This document shows positions 7,577 to 16,334 of a DNA stretch of 64,000 bases, one piece after another; the first letter of the stretch is position 1, and the number at the start of each line of letters is the position of its first letter. The stretch lies in NCBI RefSeq assembly GCF_025145845.1, contig NZ_CP102253.1, positions 744,001 through 808,000 of the forward strand. Direction: 5' to 3'. Source of the DNA: Alistipes shahii WAL 8301 (lineage in GTDB: Bacteria; Bacteroidota; Bacteroidia; Bacteroidales; Rikenellaceae). The translations under genes were made by a program, and so were the position numbers. The notes under the pieces are model-generated. The model searched no databases. It saw only the letters and a list, made by a program, of their open reading frames with translations, and was not told where the DNA came from.

Positions 7577-9715
7577 ATGAGAGCTAAATTTTCAGAACTG
7601 ACATACGAAGCAGGCGGGCAGAAGAGCTGCTGCGCCTCGAAAGGCTGCGGACAGGTGGAGCCGTGGCTGACGGCCGAGCGCATCCCCGTCAAGGGCGCCT
7701 ATACGGCCGAAGACCTCGAAGGCATGGAGCACCTGAACTACGCGGCAGGCATCGCCCCGTTCCTGCGCGGCCCCTACTCGACGATGTACGTGATGCGTCC
7801 GTGGACCATCCGCCAGTACGCCGGATTCTCGACCGCCGAGGAGTCCAACGCATTCTACCGCCGCAATCTCGCCGCCGGACAGAAAGGTCTGTCGGTGGCC
7901 TTCGACCTGGCAACGCACCGCGGTTACGACGCCGACCACCCGCGCGTGGTGGGCGACGTGGGCAAGGCCGGCGTGTCGATCTGCTCGGTGGAGGACATGA
8001 AGGTGCTCTTCAACGGCATTCCGCTCGACCGGATGTCGGTGTCGATGACCATGAACGGCGCCGTGCTGCCGATCCTGGCCTTCTACATCGTGACGGGCCT
8101 GGAGCAGGGCTGCACGCTCGACCAGCTGGCCGGTACGATCCAGAACGACATCCTCAAGGAGTTCATGGTGCGCAACACCTATATATATCCGCCCGAGTTC
8201 TCGATGCGGATCATCGCCGACATCTTCGAGTACACCTCGAAGAACATGCCCAAGTTCAACTCGATCTCGATTTCGGGTTACCACATGCAGGAGGCGGGCG
8301 CCACGAACGACATCGAGCTGGCCTACACGCTGGCCGACGGTCTGGAGTACCTGCGCGCCGGCGTCAACGCAGGCATGTCGATCGACGCCTTCGCACCGCG
8401 TCTGTCGTTCTTCTGGGCCATCGGCATGAACCACTTCATGGAAATCGCCAAGATGCGCGCCGCGCGTATGCTGTGGGCCAAGATCGTTAAACAGTTCAAC
8501 CCCAAGAACCCCAAGTCGCTGGCGCTGCGCACCCACTCGCAGACCTCGGGCTGGTCGCTCACCGAGCAGGACCCGTTCAACAACGTGGCCCGCACGGCCA
8601 TCGAGGCCATGGGCGCCGCGCTGGGACACACCCAGTCGCTGCACACCAACGCCTTGGACGAGGCGATCGCCCTGCCGACCGACTTCTCGGCGCGTATTGC
8701 GCGTAACACGCAGATCTACATTCAGGAGGAGACCAACATCTGCCGCGAGGTCGACCCGTGGGCAGGTTCCTACTACATCGAGACGCTGACCAACGAGATC
8801 GCCCACAAAGCCTGGGAGCGCATCGAGGAGGTCGAGAAGCTGGGCGGTATGGCCAAGGCCATCGAGACCGGCATTCCGAAGATGCGCATCGAGGAGGCGT
8901 CGGCCCGCAAGCAGGCCCGCATCGACTCCGGCGAGGAGAAGATCATCGGCATCAACGAATACCGTCTGGAGAAGGAGGCCCCGATCGACATTCTCGCCGT
9001 GGACAACACGGCCGTGCGCGAGAGCCAGATCAAGCGGCTCAAGGAGCTGCGCGCCAACCGCGACGAAGCTGCCGTGAAGAAGGCGCTGGCCGCCATCACC
9101 GAGTGCGTGAAGAGCAAGCAGGGCAACCTGCTCGAACTGGCCGTCGAGGCCGCCAAGGTCCGCGCCTCGCTGGGCGAAATCTCCGATGCCTGCGAAGTGG
9201 TCGTAGGCCGCTACAAAGCTGTTATCCGTTCCATTTCAGGTGTATACTCTTCAGAAGTGAAAAACGACAAATCCTTCGAGCGCGCCAAGGAGCTGTGCGC
9301 CGAATTCGCCAAGAAAGAGGGCCGTCAGCCGCGCGTGATGATCGCCAAGCTCGGCCAGGACGGACACGACCGCGGCGCCAAGGTGGTCGCTACGGGTTAT
9401 GCCGACATCGGCTTCGACGTCGACATGGGTCCGCTGTTCCAGACTCCGGAGGAGGCCGCCAAGCAGGCCGTCGAAAACGACGTGCACGTAGTCGGCGTAT
9501 CGTCGCTGGCCGCCGGCCACCTGACGCTCGTGCCGCAGATCATCGCCGAGTTGAAGAAGCTGGGCCGCGAGGACATCATCGTCATCGTCGGCGGCGTGAT
9601 CCCCGCGCAGGACTACGATGAACTCTACCGCGACGGCGCCGCCGCCATCTTCGGCCCCGGTACGCCGATCGCCACGGCAGCCATCAAGATCCTCGAAATC
9701 CTGCTCGCCGAGTAA
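7577..9715 (+). CDS. mutB: Methylmalonyl-CoA mutase large (alpha) subunit
   Basis: This is the catalytic, adenosylcobalamin-binding subunit. The 712-residue protein has the N-terminal CoA/substrate TIM barrel (YSTMYVMRPWTIRQYAGFST near residue 70, then KGLSVAFDLATHRGYDADHP) and the C-terminal Rossmann-like B12 domain with D595-G-H597-D-R-G, whose histidine is the lower axial cobalt ligand. Length matches the family (about 715). It starts two bases after the mutA stop and ends at a strong terminator, so mutAB form a complete operon. No epimerase or MeaB gene follows in this window. Confidence 0.97.
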   Translation: MRAKFSELTYEAGGQKSCCASKGCGQVEPWLTAERIPVKGAYTAEDLEGMEHLNYAAGIAPFLRGPYSTMYVMRPWTIRQYAGFSTAEESNAFYRRNLAAGQKGLSVAFDLATHRGYDADHPRVVGDVGKAGVSICSVEDMKVLFNGIPLDRMSVSMTMNGAVLPILAFYIVTGLEQGCTLDQLAGTIQNDILKEFMVRNTYIYPPEFSMRIIADIFEYTSKNMPKFNSISISGYHMQEAGATNDIELAYTLADGLEYLRAGVNAGMSIDAFAPRLSFFWAIGMNHFMEIAKMRAARMLWAKIVKQFNPKNPKSLALRTHSQTSGWSLTEQDPFNNVARTAIEAMGAALGHTQSLHTNALDEAIALPTDFSARIARNTQIYIQEETNICREVDPWAGSYYIETLTNEIAHKAWERIEEVEKLGGMAKAIETGIPKMRIEEASARKQARIDSGEEKIIGINEYRLEKEAPIDILAVDNTAVRESQIKRLKELRANRDEAAVKKALAAITECVKSKQGNLLELAVEAAKVRASLGEISDACEVVVGRYKAVIRSISGVYSSEVKNDKSFERAKELCAEFAKKEGRQPRVMIAKLGQDGHDRGAKVVATGYADIGFDVDMGPLFQTPEEAAKQAVENDVHVVGVSSLAAGHLTLVPQIIAELKKLGREDIIVIVGGVIPAQDYDELYRDGAAAIFGPGTPIATAAIKILEILLAE

Positions 9716-9736
9716 ATTCCCGGCTCCGACAAGAGA

Positions 9737-9768
9737 AACGCCGCGGTCGCAAGACCGGGGCGTTTTTT
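9737..9768 (+). terminator. Rho-independent terminator after mutB
   Basis: The stem AACGCC-GCGGTC / GACCGG-GGCGTT with a GCAA loop is followed by TTTTTTG. It closes the mutAB operon. Confidence 0.88.
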
Positions 9769-9879
9769 GTTCCGGAGCACTTCGGGAGGGACTTTTTTCA
9801 CCCGCCAAAGACCGGAACGGGAGTTTTTGCATTATCTTTACGACTGAAATACACAAATTCATTACAACGTTCCATTCGC

Positions 9880-10482
9880 ATGAAGAAAACCCTCATTCTG
9901 TTGCTTGCCTGCTGTGCCTGCATCCGGTCGCAGGCGCAGACACCGGAGGCGGCCGCCGCACCGGAACCCTCCGCAACCCGGACCGACAGCACCCTGACAT
10001 TCCCCGAACCTGAATTCATCGGCCAGGCACTGGCTATCCGGCCCGACAACAGAACCGAGCAGCTCGTCCAGGAGAGCCTGGCTCCCCGCCACCGGTCGTC
10101 CACCGGGCAGAAACTGTTCGGCATCGGAAAGGACCACATCGACGAAATGACGCTGAAAGGCGCGCAGTCCCCCGTCCGGTTCCGGAAGAGCGACGGCATC
10201 GCCTTTATCATCCGCGTTCCGGACAACCTGATCGACCCGATGTCGGTGATCAGCGTCTTCCGGTTCAAGGTCAAGAAGAAGATGCGGATCGCCGAATACG
10301 CGTCGGTCGGAACCTTCGGCGACCGGCAGCGCAACACGCTGGAACGGCAGCCCTTCATCTCGCGCCGGTTCGGAAGCAGCTCCTACCTCATCATCCTGAA
10401 AGGCGTCGAGACCGGAGAATACGGCATCACGGTCGATGCGCTGGGCAGTCTCAACGTTTCGACATTCGGGGTGGACGAATAA
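9880..10482 (+). CDS. Secreted protein of unknown function
   Basis: The 200-residue product begins with a clear signal peptide (MKKTLILLLACCACIRSQAQ, cleavage probably after AQA or SQA) and is then rich in Pro, Glu and Thr before a basic C-terminal half with alternating hydrophobic residues (IAFIIRVPDNLI, SSSYLIILKGV) that suggests a beta-rich domain. No known family was recognised. It is a single gene between the mutB terminator and a bidirectional terminator. A TATCTTTA -7-like box at 9833-9840 may drive it. Confidence 0.75.
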   Translation: MKKTLILLLACCACIRSQAQTPEAAAAPEPSATRTDSTLTFPEPEFIGQALAIRPDNRTEQLVQESLAPRHRSSTGQKLFGIGKDHIDEMTLKGAQSPVRFRKSDGIAFIIRVPDNLIDPMSVISVFRFKVKKKMRIAEYASVGTFGDRQRNTLERQPFISRRFGSSSYLIILKGVETGEYGITVDALGSLNVSTFGVDE

Positions 10483-10498
10483 ACCCGCGTTCCATGAC

Positions 10499-10535
10499 AA
10501 ACAATCCCCGCAACCGAGGTTGCGGGGATTGTTCT
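10499..10535. terminator. Bidirectional terminator
   Basis: A perfect 15-bp stem, AACAATCCCCGCAAC (10499-10513) against GTTGCGGGGATTGTT (10518-10532), with loop CGAG. It lies between the convergent secreted-protein and alcohol dehydrogenase genes and probably serves both. Confidence 0.88.
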
Positions 10536-10555
10536 TTCGGCAGCCGGCAATGGAA

Positions 10556-11698
10556 TCACAGGCAGGCCTCCAGAATCCGGCGGGCCATGGCGCCGTCGAC
10601 GTTCTGCGCCTCGCCGAACCGATCGCCCGCAGCCGTGAAGCGGCGTTCGATCTCGGCGATGGTCTCTTCGCCGATACCCTCCTCCGAAAGGCGTGTCGAG
10701 AGGCCCAGCGAACGGAAGAACGCCTCGTTGGCCGCAATCGTGCGGTCGATGCGCTCCTCCTCCGAACCGCCGGCAATGCCCCAGATACGCTCGCCGTATT
10801 GCAGCAGTTTGCCGCGTTTCTGCCCGCGCAGCACGCGCAGCGTACCGTTGATGACAATGGCCAGCGTCGCACCGTGCGTCAAGCCGTGCAGCGCCGTCAG
10901 CTCGTGGCCGATCATGTGCGTCGCCCAGTCCTGCGTCACGCCCATACGGATCATGTCGTTCAGGGCCAGCGTCGCCGAAAGCATGTATTCCGACATCGTG
11001 TCGTAATCGCGCTCGTCCGCCAGCGCTTTGGGAGCGATTTCGACCACCGTATGCAGGATGCCTTCGGCCCAGCGGTCCATCAGCCGCGACTGATGGGGCG
11101 TAGTCATATACTGCTCCAGCACATGCACGAAAGTATCCGCAAGTCCGCAGGCTACCTGACGCTTCGGCAGCGAATAGAGCGTCTCGGGATCGAGGATCGA
11201 GAAGACCGGATAATCGCCGTAGAAAGCATATTTTTCCTTGGTCTCGTAGCGCGAAATGACCGCCCCGGAGTTCATCTCGGAACCCGTGGCCGACATGGTG
11301 AGGACCGTAGCCAGCGGCACGGTCTTGCCGGCCTGCCCCTTGAGCACGATGTCCCATGCATCGCCGTCGTAGAGAAGGCCCGCAGCGATGAGTTTCGTAC
11401 CGTCGATGACCGACCCGCCGCCGACAGCCAGCAGGAAGTCCACCTTCCGCTCTTTGCCCAGCGCAATGGCTTCGCGCAGGGTCTCGACCGACGGATTCGC
11501 CTCGATGCCCCAGAACTCGACCAGGTCGCGGCCTTCGAGTGCGGCGACGACCTGATCGTAGACGCCGTTACGCTTGACGCTTCCGCCGCCGAAGGTCAGC
11601 ATGATGCGTTTTCCGGCGGGAATGAGCTTCGGCAGACGGGCGATCTGGCCCTTGCCGAAAACCAGTTTGGTCGGATTGTGATAGATGAAGTTGTTCAT
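10556..11698 (-). CDS. Iron-containing alcohol dehydrogenase (YqhD/BdhA-like)
   Basis: The 380-residue protein belongs to the group III metal-dependent alcohol dehydrogenases. The nucleotide-binding GGGS motifs are at residues 37-40 and 93-96 (AVGGGSVIDG), followed by the conserved TMSATGSEMNSGAVI. The four metal ligands can be assigned as D188, H192, H261 and H275 (ADTFVHV and HMIGHELTALHGLTHG). Such enzymes reduce aldehydes to alcohols with NADPH, for example in butanol formation or aldehyde removal; the substrate cannot be read from sequence. It is a single-gene unit converging on the terminator at 10499. Confidence 0.92.
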   Translation of the reverse strand: MNNFIYHNPTKLVFGKGQIARLPKLIPAGKRIMLTFGGGSVKRNGVYDQVVAALEGRDLVEFWGIEANPSVETLREAIALGKERKVDFLLAVGGGSVIDGTKLIAAGLLYDGDAWDIVLKGQAGKTVPLATVLTMSATGSEMNSGAVISRYETKEKYAFYGDYPVFSILDPETLYSLPKRQVACGLADTFVHVLEQYMTTPHQSRLMDRWAEGILHTVVEIAPKALADERDYDTMSEYMLSATLALNDMIRMGVTQDWATHMIGHELTALHGLTHGATLAIVINGTLRVLRGQKRGKLLQYGERIWGIAGGSEEERIDRTIAANEAFFRSLGLSTRLSEEGIGEETIAEIERRFTAAGDRFGEAQNVDGAMARRILEACL

Positions 11699-11900
11699 GG
11701 CGAATATTTATTTATCCTATTACGAAGAGAATGAATGACCGGACGGCTCCGAAACCGGATTGCACCTGGTTTGACAGGGCCTCCGGCTGTTAAAAGAGCC
11801 GTTACGCCTCTAAAGATACGAAAAAAGCCGGACTGCGCAGAGAATTCTCCGCTAATTTTCAATCTTTGCGGTGAGAGCTGCCGGTTTGTGCTTAAACGAA

Positions 11901-11947
11901 GCAGAGCGCGGATGGGTGTACCGAAGTACGTCCCATTCGCGCCCTGC
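11901..11947 (-). terminator. Strong UUCG-loop hairpin downstream of ppiD
   Basis: On the minus strand the sequence folds as GCAG...CGCGAATGGG..GTAC, loop TTCG, GTAC..CCCATCCGCG...CTGC, a roughly 18-bp stem with small bulges, capped by C(UUCG)G, a very stable tetraloop. It is 40 bases past the ppiD stop and is followed by TTCGTTTAA, a poor U-tract. It is most simply the ppiD transcription terminator or a 3'-end stabiliser; a structured RNA element is possible. Confidence 0.55.
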
Positions 11948-11984
11948 AGGAGCAAGTGCAAAGATGCACCGTAAAATCAATCGT

Positions 11985-14015
11985 TTAGAAGTACTTGCCG
12001 CGCAGGTCCTGAATCTTGGCCATCTGCTGGATAGCCGGGATGGCGAACTGCTGGGCCATGCCCTCGGCCATGGCCTGGGCGCGAACTTTCTCGCCTTCGG
12101 CGGTCTGCTTGTCGTCGGTCTTGACATCCCCGACCTCGAAGACATAGACGCCCGAAAGTCCCTTCACGGGAGCCGACAGGGCACCCTTCTCGGCCGATGC
12201 GATGGCGCCCACCAGACGAGGCTCCATGCCCACGCCGTTCACGTAGAACGAACCGAAAGTCACATCGGAGAAGTCCTCCACCTCCGAGCCGAGACTTGCA
12301 GCCTGTTCGGCGAGGGTCGAACCCGAAAGGCTCTTGACGATATAATCGTATTTTTTGTCGCGAAGAAGCTGCGAACGGATCTGGGCCGAAACCTTATTCA
12401 GCGGTGCGTACTCATTGTCGTCGATCTCGGTCAGCGTGGCAATCACGTAGTCCTTGCCTACATTGAAGATCGCCGAAAGGTCGCCCTCCTTCGCTCCGTA
12501 GGCCCAGCGGGCCACCTCGCGCGAATCCTCAAGGCCGCGGATCGTACGGTCGCCCTGGGCAATCGCAGCCACGCGGGGCGTCACGGCAGCCGTCGAAGCG
12601 GCATCTGCGAATGCGGCGGCCGAACCCTTGGCGTTGACCATGAACGAACCGGCCTGGTTGTGCACGTCGCGGCGCGTGGCGGCCGAAGCCTCCACGGGAT
12701 AGGTGATCGTAGCCACCTGCACGTGTTTCGAAGGTTTGTCGGCACGGTATACCTGCATCAGCTGGATGGCGTCGCCCGAAGCGATCTTCACGATGTCGCC
12801 CTGTCTGGCATTGGCCAAAGCGGCGGCGAACTCGCCCGTGAAGGCCGAGAAAGGCAGCACTCCCACTTCACCGCCGTTGGCGGCCGTAGCGTCGTAAACC
12901 GAATAACGGGCAGCGGTCTGCGCGAAATCGCCCCCCTTCTTCAGCACCGTCAGCAGGCTGTCGGCAAGCGCCTCCTGCGCATAGGGCAGCACGATATGAC
13001 GTACGCCCACCGAGTCGGGAACCATCTTCGAATCGAGCGCGCGGGACATCGTCCACTCGTTGTTCTTCAGCACGGGACCGTACATCTCGCCCGCCATCAG
13101 CGCCTTGGCCTCCTCGTCGGAGAGCTGTGCGGCGGAAACGTAGCTGTCGGCGATCTTGCCGTTGCGGTTGGCGCGGACGAAGGTCTTCACCTCCTCGGCG
13201 GCGGCGAACTCCCGGCCCACCTCCGTCACGCTCTTCTCAAGCGCCAGCAGGTCGTCGTCCGTGGGGGAGACCTCGAATACGACATACGAAATCGTACGCG
13301 ACGGGGTCTGCTTGAACTGGTTCTTATGGCTGTTGTAGTAAGCCTTCACATCACCCGACGACACCTTGACGAGCGAATCGGGAACGGCCGAGAACTTCTT
13401 GCCGGCCCACTTGCCCGAGAAAGACTTGTTGGCGGCCTCGACACCGCGGGCGACCTCCAGCGAATTGACGTAAACGCCGCCCTTCACCAGTCCGAAGTAC
13501 TTCTGCACCTCGCGCTCCAGACGGGCCTGCTCGTTGAGCTGCGCCCAGGCATTGGCCGCCTCGGGGTTGGTCTCGGCCTGCGCGAGGAACTGGCTGATGG
13601 CAGCCACGCTGTACTCGCCCGTGCGGGGATCGGCGAAAGCATTGTAGAAAGCCTGCGAAGGATGCTGTCCGCTGACCATCGCCAGACGCTCCGGCTCGGT
13701 GACGCGAAGTCCCATCCGGTCGAAACCGGGCGTCAGCACGTGCTTGGCGATCAGCGCCTGCCAGGCGGCATTGGCCAGCATGGCCGACTGCTGCTCGTCG
13801 CTCTCCTGCATGTTGTTCTGCGACTTAATCGTCTCGTACTGGTCGTAGTACTCCGAATAGTTGATCTTCTCGCCGTCGATCACACCAACACGCGGGTCGT
13901 TGCCCGAGAAGCCCATTTCAGTCTTCAGAGAGAGGATGAATGCCAAGAGGGCCAGTGCGATGATGATCGAAAGCACGATGCCGAACTTGGTTCGTAAAGT
14001 GTTTAAACTTGCCAT
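11985..14015 (-). CDS. PpiD/SurA-type periplasmic peptidyl-prolyl isomerase
   Basis: The 676-residue protein has a short cytoplasmic N-terminus, one membrane anchor (about residues 11-29, GIVLSIIIALALLAFILSL), a SurA/PpiD-like helical chaperone region and a parvulin domain at about residues 335-430 (VGVRHIVLPYAQE, GGDFAQTAARYS, GGEVGVLPFSAFTGEFAAAL). This architecture is PpiD, an inner-membrane-anchored chaperone that helps outer-membrane proteins leave the Sec translocon. It is last in the minus-strand envelope gene run, 160 bases after the CNNM/CorC gene, with its own -7 element (TACCTTTG). Confidence 0.9.
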   Translation of the reverse strand: MASLNTLRTKFGIVLSIIIALALLAFILSLKTEMGFSGNDPRVGVIDGEKINYSEYYDQYETIKSQNNMQESDEQQSAMLANAAWQALIAKHVLTPGFDRMGLRVTEPERLAMVSGQHPSQAFYNAFADPRTGEYSVAAISQFLAQAETNPEAANAWAQLNEQARLEREVQKYFGLVKGGVYVNSLEVARGVEAANKSFSGKWAGKKFSAVPDSLVKVSSGDVKAYYNSHKNQFKQTPSRTISYVVFEVSPTDDDLLALEKSVTEVGREFAAAEEVKTFVRANRNGKIADSYVSAAQLSDEEAKALMAGEMYGPVLKNNEWTMSRALDSKMVPDSVGVRHIVLPYAQEALADSLLTVLKKGGDFAQTAARYSVYDATAANGGEVGVLPFSAFTGEFAAALANARQGDIVKIASGDAIQLMQVYRADKPSKHVQVATITYPVEASAATRRDVHNQAGSFMVNAKGSAAAFADAASTAAVTPRVAAIAQGDRTIRGLEDSREVARWAYGAKEGDLSAIFNVGKDYVIATLTEIDDNEYAPLNKVSAQIRSQLLRDKKYDYIVKSLSGSTLAEQAASLGSEVEDFSDVTFGSFYVNGVGMEPRLVGAIASAEKGALSAPVKGLSGVYVFEVGDVKTDDKQTAEGEKVRAQAMAEGMAQQFAIPAIQQMAKIQDLRGKYF

Positions 14016-14054
14016 ATAAATTGTTAATTATTCGTATTGTTTCGAATTATCAGC

Positions 14055-14062
14055 CAAAGGTA
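14055..14062 (-). promoter_or_regulatory. Candidate -7 element for ppiD
   Basis: CAAAGGTA on the plus strand reads TACCTTTG, an exact TAnnTTTG match 40 bases upstream of the ppiD start. The -33 region is T-rich but lacks a clear TTG. It suggests that ppiD can be transcribed apart from the genes upstream of it. Confidence 0.45.
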
Positions 14063-14175
14063 GTAAAATTAATTGTAAAAAGAACAGAATAAAAGTAAAA
14101 ATATACGCACGCTTCGCCCCCGTAATCCCCGCCGGGACGGGAATTTACCGGAAAGGCGGCGGAATCCGGCCCACG

Positions 14176-15438
14176 CTACAATTTCTTCACCCGCGCCAGT
14201 TCGATGCGCGAACGCGTCGTACGGAGAATCCGCAATTGCAGGCCGCCGATGAAAACCGTCTCCCCGGCGGTGGGAATACCCTCGTAATTGAAGATGATGA
14301 AACCGGCCAGCGTGTCGTATTCCTTGCTCTCCTCGATGCCGAGGTTGTATTTTTCATTCAGGTATTTCACCTCCAGGCGGCACGAGAGAACATACTCGTC
14401 GGGGCCGACCTGCTTTTCGGTGAGGTCCGGAATGTCGTGCTCGTCCTCGATCTCGCCGAAAATCTGCTCCAGCACGTCTTCGAGCGAAATGACGCCCGCC
14501 GTGCCGCCGAATTCGTCGATCACGACGGCGATGTTCGAACGGTGCTTGATGAAATTCTCCAGCATCAGCTGCAAAGGCATGGTCTCGGGCACGAAATTGA
14601 CCTCCATCATCACGTCGGCGATCTGCCGGGGCCGCGTGAAAAGGCTTTTCGAATTGACGTAGCCCACGATGTTGTCGATCGACTTGCGCCAGACGAAGAT
14701 ACGCGAATATTTCGAGTCGACGAAACGCGCCGTGAGCTGTTCGATCGAGGTGTCGTCGATGTCCACGGCCTCGACGTCCACACGCGGAACCATGCAGTCC
14801 CTGACGCGCAGGTCGGCGAAATCCAGCGCGTTCTGGAAGAGTTTCAGCTCGTTGTCCGGTTCCGAATGCTGCTCCGGGCTGTTCGAGTCGAGCAGCGCCG
14901 CGAGGTCCTCGCGGTCGAAACTCGGAGTGATGTTCCGCTCCTCGACGCGGCGGCCCAGAAGGTGCAGAATGCCGTGGGAAAGCAGCGTCGTGAAACGCGC
15001 CACCGGATAGAGTACGATGTAGAAAAAATAGATCACCGGCGCCAGCGCGCGGTAATAGAAATTGGGATTGTTCCTGAAAATCGACTTGGGGAGAAACTCG
15101 GCGAAGAAGATGATGATGACCGTCGAAACGGCGGTGTCCACGGCGACCGAGCCGCTCCGGGCGAGCTGCTCCCACCCCAGCGAGGCGTAAATGCTGCGCA
15201 GAAGCAGCGACATCGACAGCGAATAGACGACCAGCGCGATGTTGTTGCCCACAAGGATCGTGGTGATATACTGCCCCGGATGGCGGGCGAAAACCTCGGC
15301 AATCTGGTCGAACATGCGGTTCTGCTTGCGGTCGATCTCCAGCTTGAGACGGTTCTTGCTCGTAAAGGCAATCTCCATCCCCGAGAAAAAAGCCGACAGC
15401 AACAGCATTACGACGATCAGGACGACGGTGGTGAGCAT
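14176..15438 (-). CDS. CNNM/CorC (HlyC, GldE-like) membrane protein
   Basis: The 420-residue protein starts with a DUF21/CNNM transmembrane domain (residues 1 to about 180; MLTTVVLIVVMLLLSAFFSGMEIAF and further hydrophobic helices), then a pair of CBS domains (about 200-330; DCMVPRVDVEAV and EFGGTAGVISLEDVLEQIFGEIEDEHD) and a C-terminal CorC/HlyC domain. Family members are linked to magnesium or cobalt efflux, and GldE of gliding Bacteroidetes has the same layout. The gene lies five bases after lptC in the same operon, which fits an envelope role, but the transported ion is not known. Confidence 0.9.
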   Translation of the reverse strand: MLTTVVLIVVMLLLSAFFSGMEIAFTSKNRLKLEIDRKQNRMFDQIAEVFARHPGQYITTILVGNNIALVVYSLSMSLLLRSIYASLGWEQLARSGSVAVDTAVSTVIIIFFAEFLPKSIFRNNPNFYYRALAPVIYFFYIVLYPVARFTTLLSHGILHLLGRRVEERNITPSFDREDLAALLDSNSPEQHSEPDNELKLFQNALDFADLRVRDCMVPRVDVEAVDIDDTSIEQLTARFVDSKYSRIFVWRKSIDNIVGYVNSKSLFTRPRQIADVMMEVNFVPETMPLQLMLENFIKHRSNIAVVIDEFGGTAGVISLEDVLEQIFGEIEDEHDIPDLTEKQVGPDEYVLSCRLEVKYLNEKYNLGIEESKEYDTLAGFIIFNYEGIPTAGETVFIGGLQLRILRTTRSRIELARVKKL

Positions 15439-15443
15439 CGCTT

Positions 15444-16310
15444 TCAGTTTTTGAGTTTGGGTTCGACGGAAACCTGCTCCTCCCGCAGGACCGGACGCGC
15501 CTCCTCCCGGGAGCCGTCCCGCATTTTCAGCGGCCGGCGCTCAACCTCCGCTTCGGGTCTTCCGACCTGCCTTTCAGCCGGCCCGGCGGGAATCTCCCGG
15601 GCCGGAGCGGCCCTCCCGGATTCGGACGTCCGGACGGCGGACCGACTGTCGGAGGGCCGGCTGTCGGAGGGCCGGCTGTCGGAGGGTTTCGGAACCGGGC
15701 GCACGGACGTGGAATCCGTGGCCGCGGAGTCGGCGCTCTGCTTCATCTCGACCTCCATACGGCCCTTCATGCGGCGAAAACGCCAGTCCTTGAACTCCTC
15801 GTCCGATTCGAAACCTTCGCCGATGAAGACATCGCGGCCGTTGTTCTGCACGATCTTCGAATCGACGTTCGAATAGATTTTCTTGGTCCGCGCATTCCAG
15901 AACAACTGCTGGGTGTAGAGGGTCTTGCCGTCGGATTTCTCGACGACGACGTTGCCCTTGGCCTCCCACAGTTCGCGGTTCTCGTAATAGATGGCGTAGT
16001 TGGCCGTCAGCACGGCGTCCACCGTGGTCAGCGAATCGTTCTGGTAGGTAGTGATCTTCACGCCCTTGCGGAATTCGCGGTAAGGTTCGCGGGCCAGCGA
16101 ATAACCTTCGAGCAGCGGCGTGACGAAATGGTACGACCGGCGGCCGTTCTGCGACATCACGACCGAAAGGTCCTCGCTGTATTCGGTCATCATTGTCTCC
16201 TCGGAAGCCGACGCGCGGCCCGCATCCTTGTCCGCACACGAGAATAGCAAGATAGCACTCCCCGTCACGGAGAGTGCTACCCTGATCGTTCTTGTCATGC
16301 GTTTTCCCAT
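15444..16310 (-). CDS. lptC: LPS export protein LptC with a Pro/Arg/Ser-rich tail
   Basis: LptC anchors the periplasmic bridge that carries lipopolysaccharide from the LptBFG transporter to the outer membrane. The 288-residue product has a lipoprotein-like N-terminus (LSVTGSAILLFSC), and the beta-jellyroll body SYHFVTPLLEGYSLAREPYREFRKG through KDWRFRRMKGRMEVE. ATG at 16310 was chosen over a TTG one codon earlier. Unusual is a C-terminal extension of about 90 residues, low-complexity and charged, containing three copies of the pentapeptide PSDSR encoded by a 15-base tandem repeat. The gene sits between the TPR protein and the CNNM protein in one operon. Confidence 0.88.
   Translation of the reverse strand: MGKRMTRTIRVALSVTGSAILLFSCADKDAGRASASEETMMTEYSEDLSVVMSQNGRRSYHFVTPLLEGYSLAREPYREFRKGVKITTYQNDSLTTVDAVLTANYAIYYENRELWEAKGNVVVEKSDGKTLYTQQLFWNARTKKIYSNVDSKIVQNNGRDVFIGEGFESDEEFKDWRFRRMKGRMEVEMKQSADSAATDSTSVRPVPKPSDSRPSDSRPSDSRSAVRTSESGRAAPAREIPAGPAERQVGRPEAEVERRPLKMRDGSREEARPVLREEQVSVEPKLKN
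15646..15690. repeat. 15-bp tandem repeat within lptC
   Basis: The unit CTGTCGGAGGGCCGG occurs at 15646-15660 and 15661-15675, with a diverged third copy at 15676-15690. Because the unit is a multiple of three it encodes repeated PSDSR pentapeptides and copy number can change without frameshift. Confidence 0.85.
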
Positions 16311-16334
16311 CAAAGCCTGTCGGGAGCGTGTTTT

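Noticed and set aside
11871..13997. 708-codon plus frame opposite ppiD
   Set aside because: His/Arg/Leu-rich shadow; ppiD on the minus strand has a membrane anchor and parvulin domain.
15646..15690. Tandem repeats as a possible CRISPR array
   Set aside because: Units are 15 bases without spacers and lie in frame within lptC; the 21-base repeat at 45806 is likewise coding.
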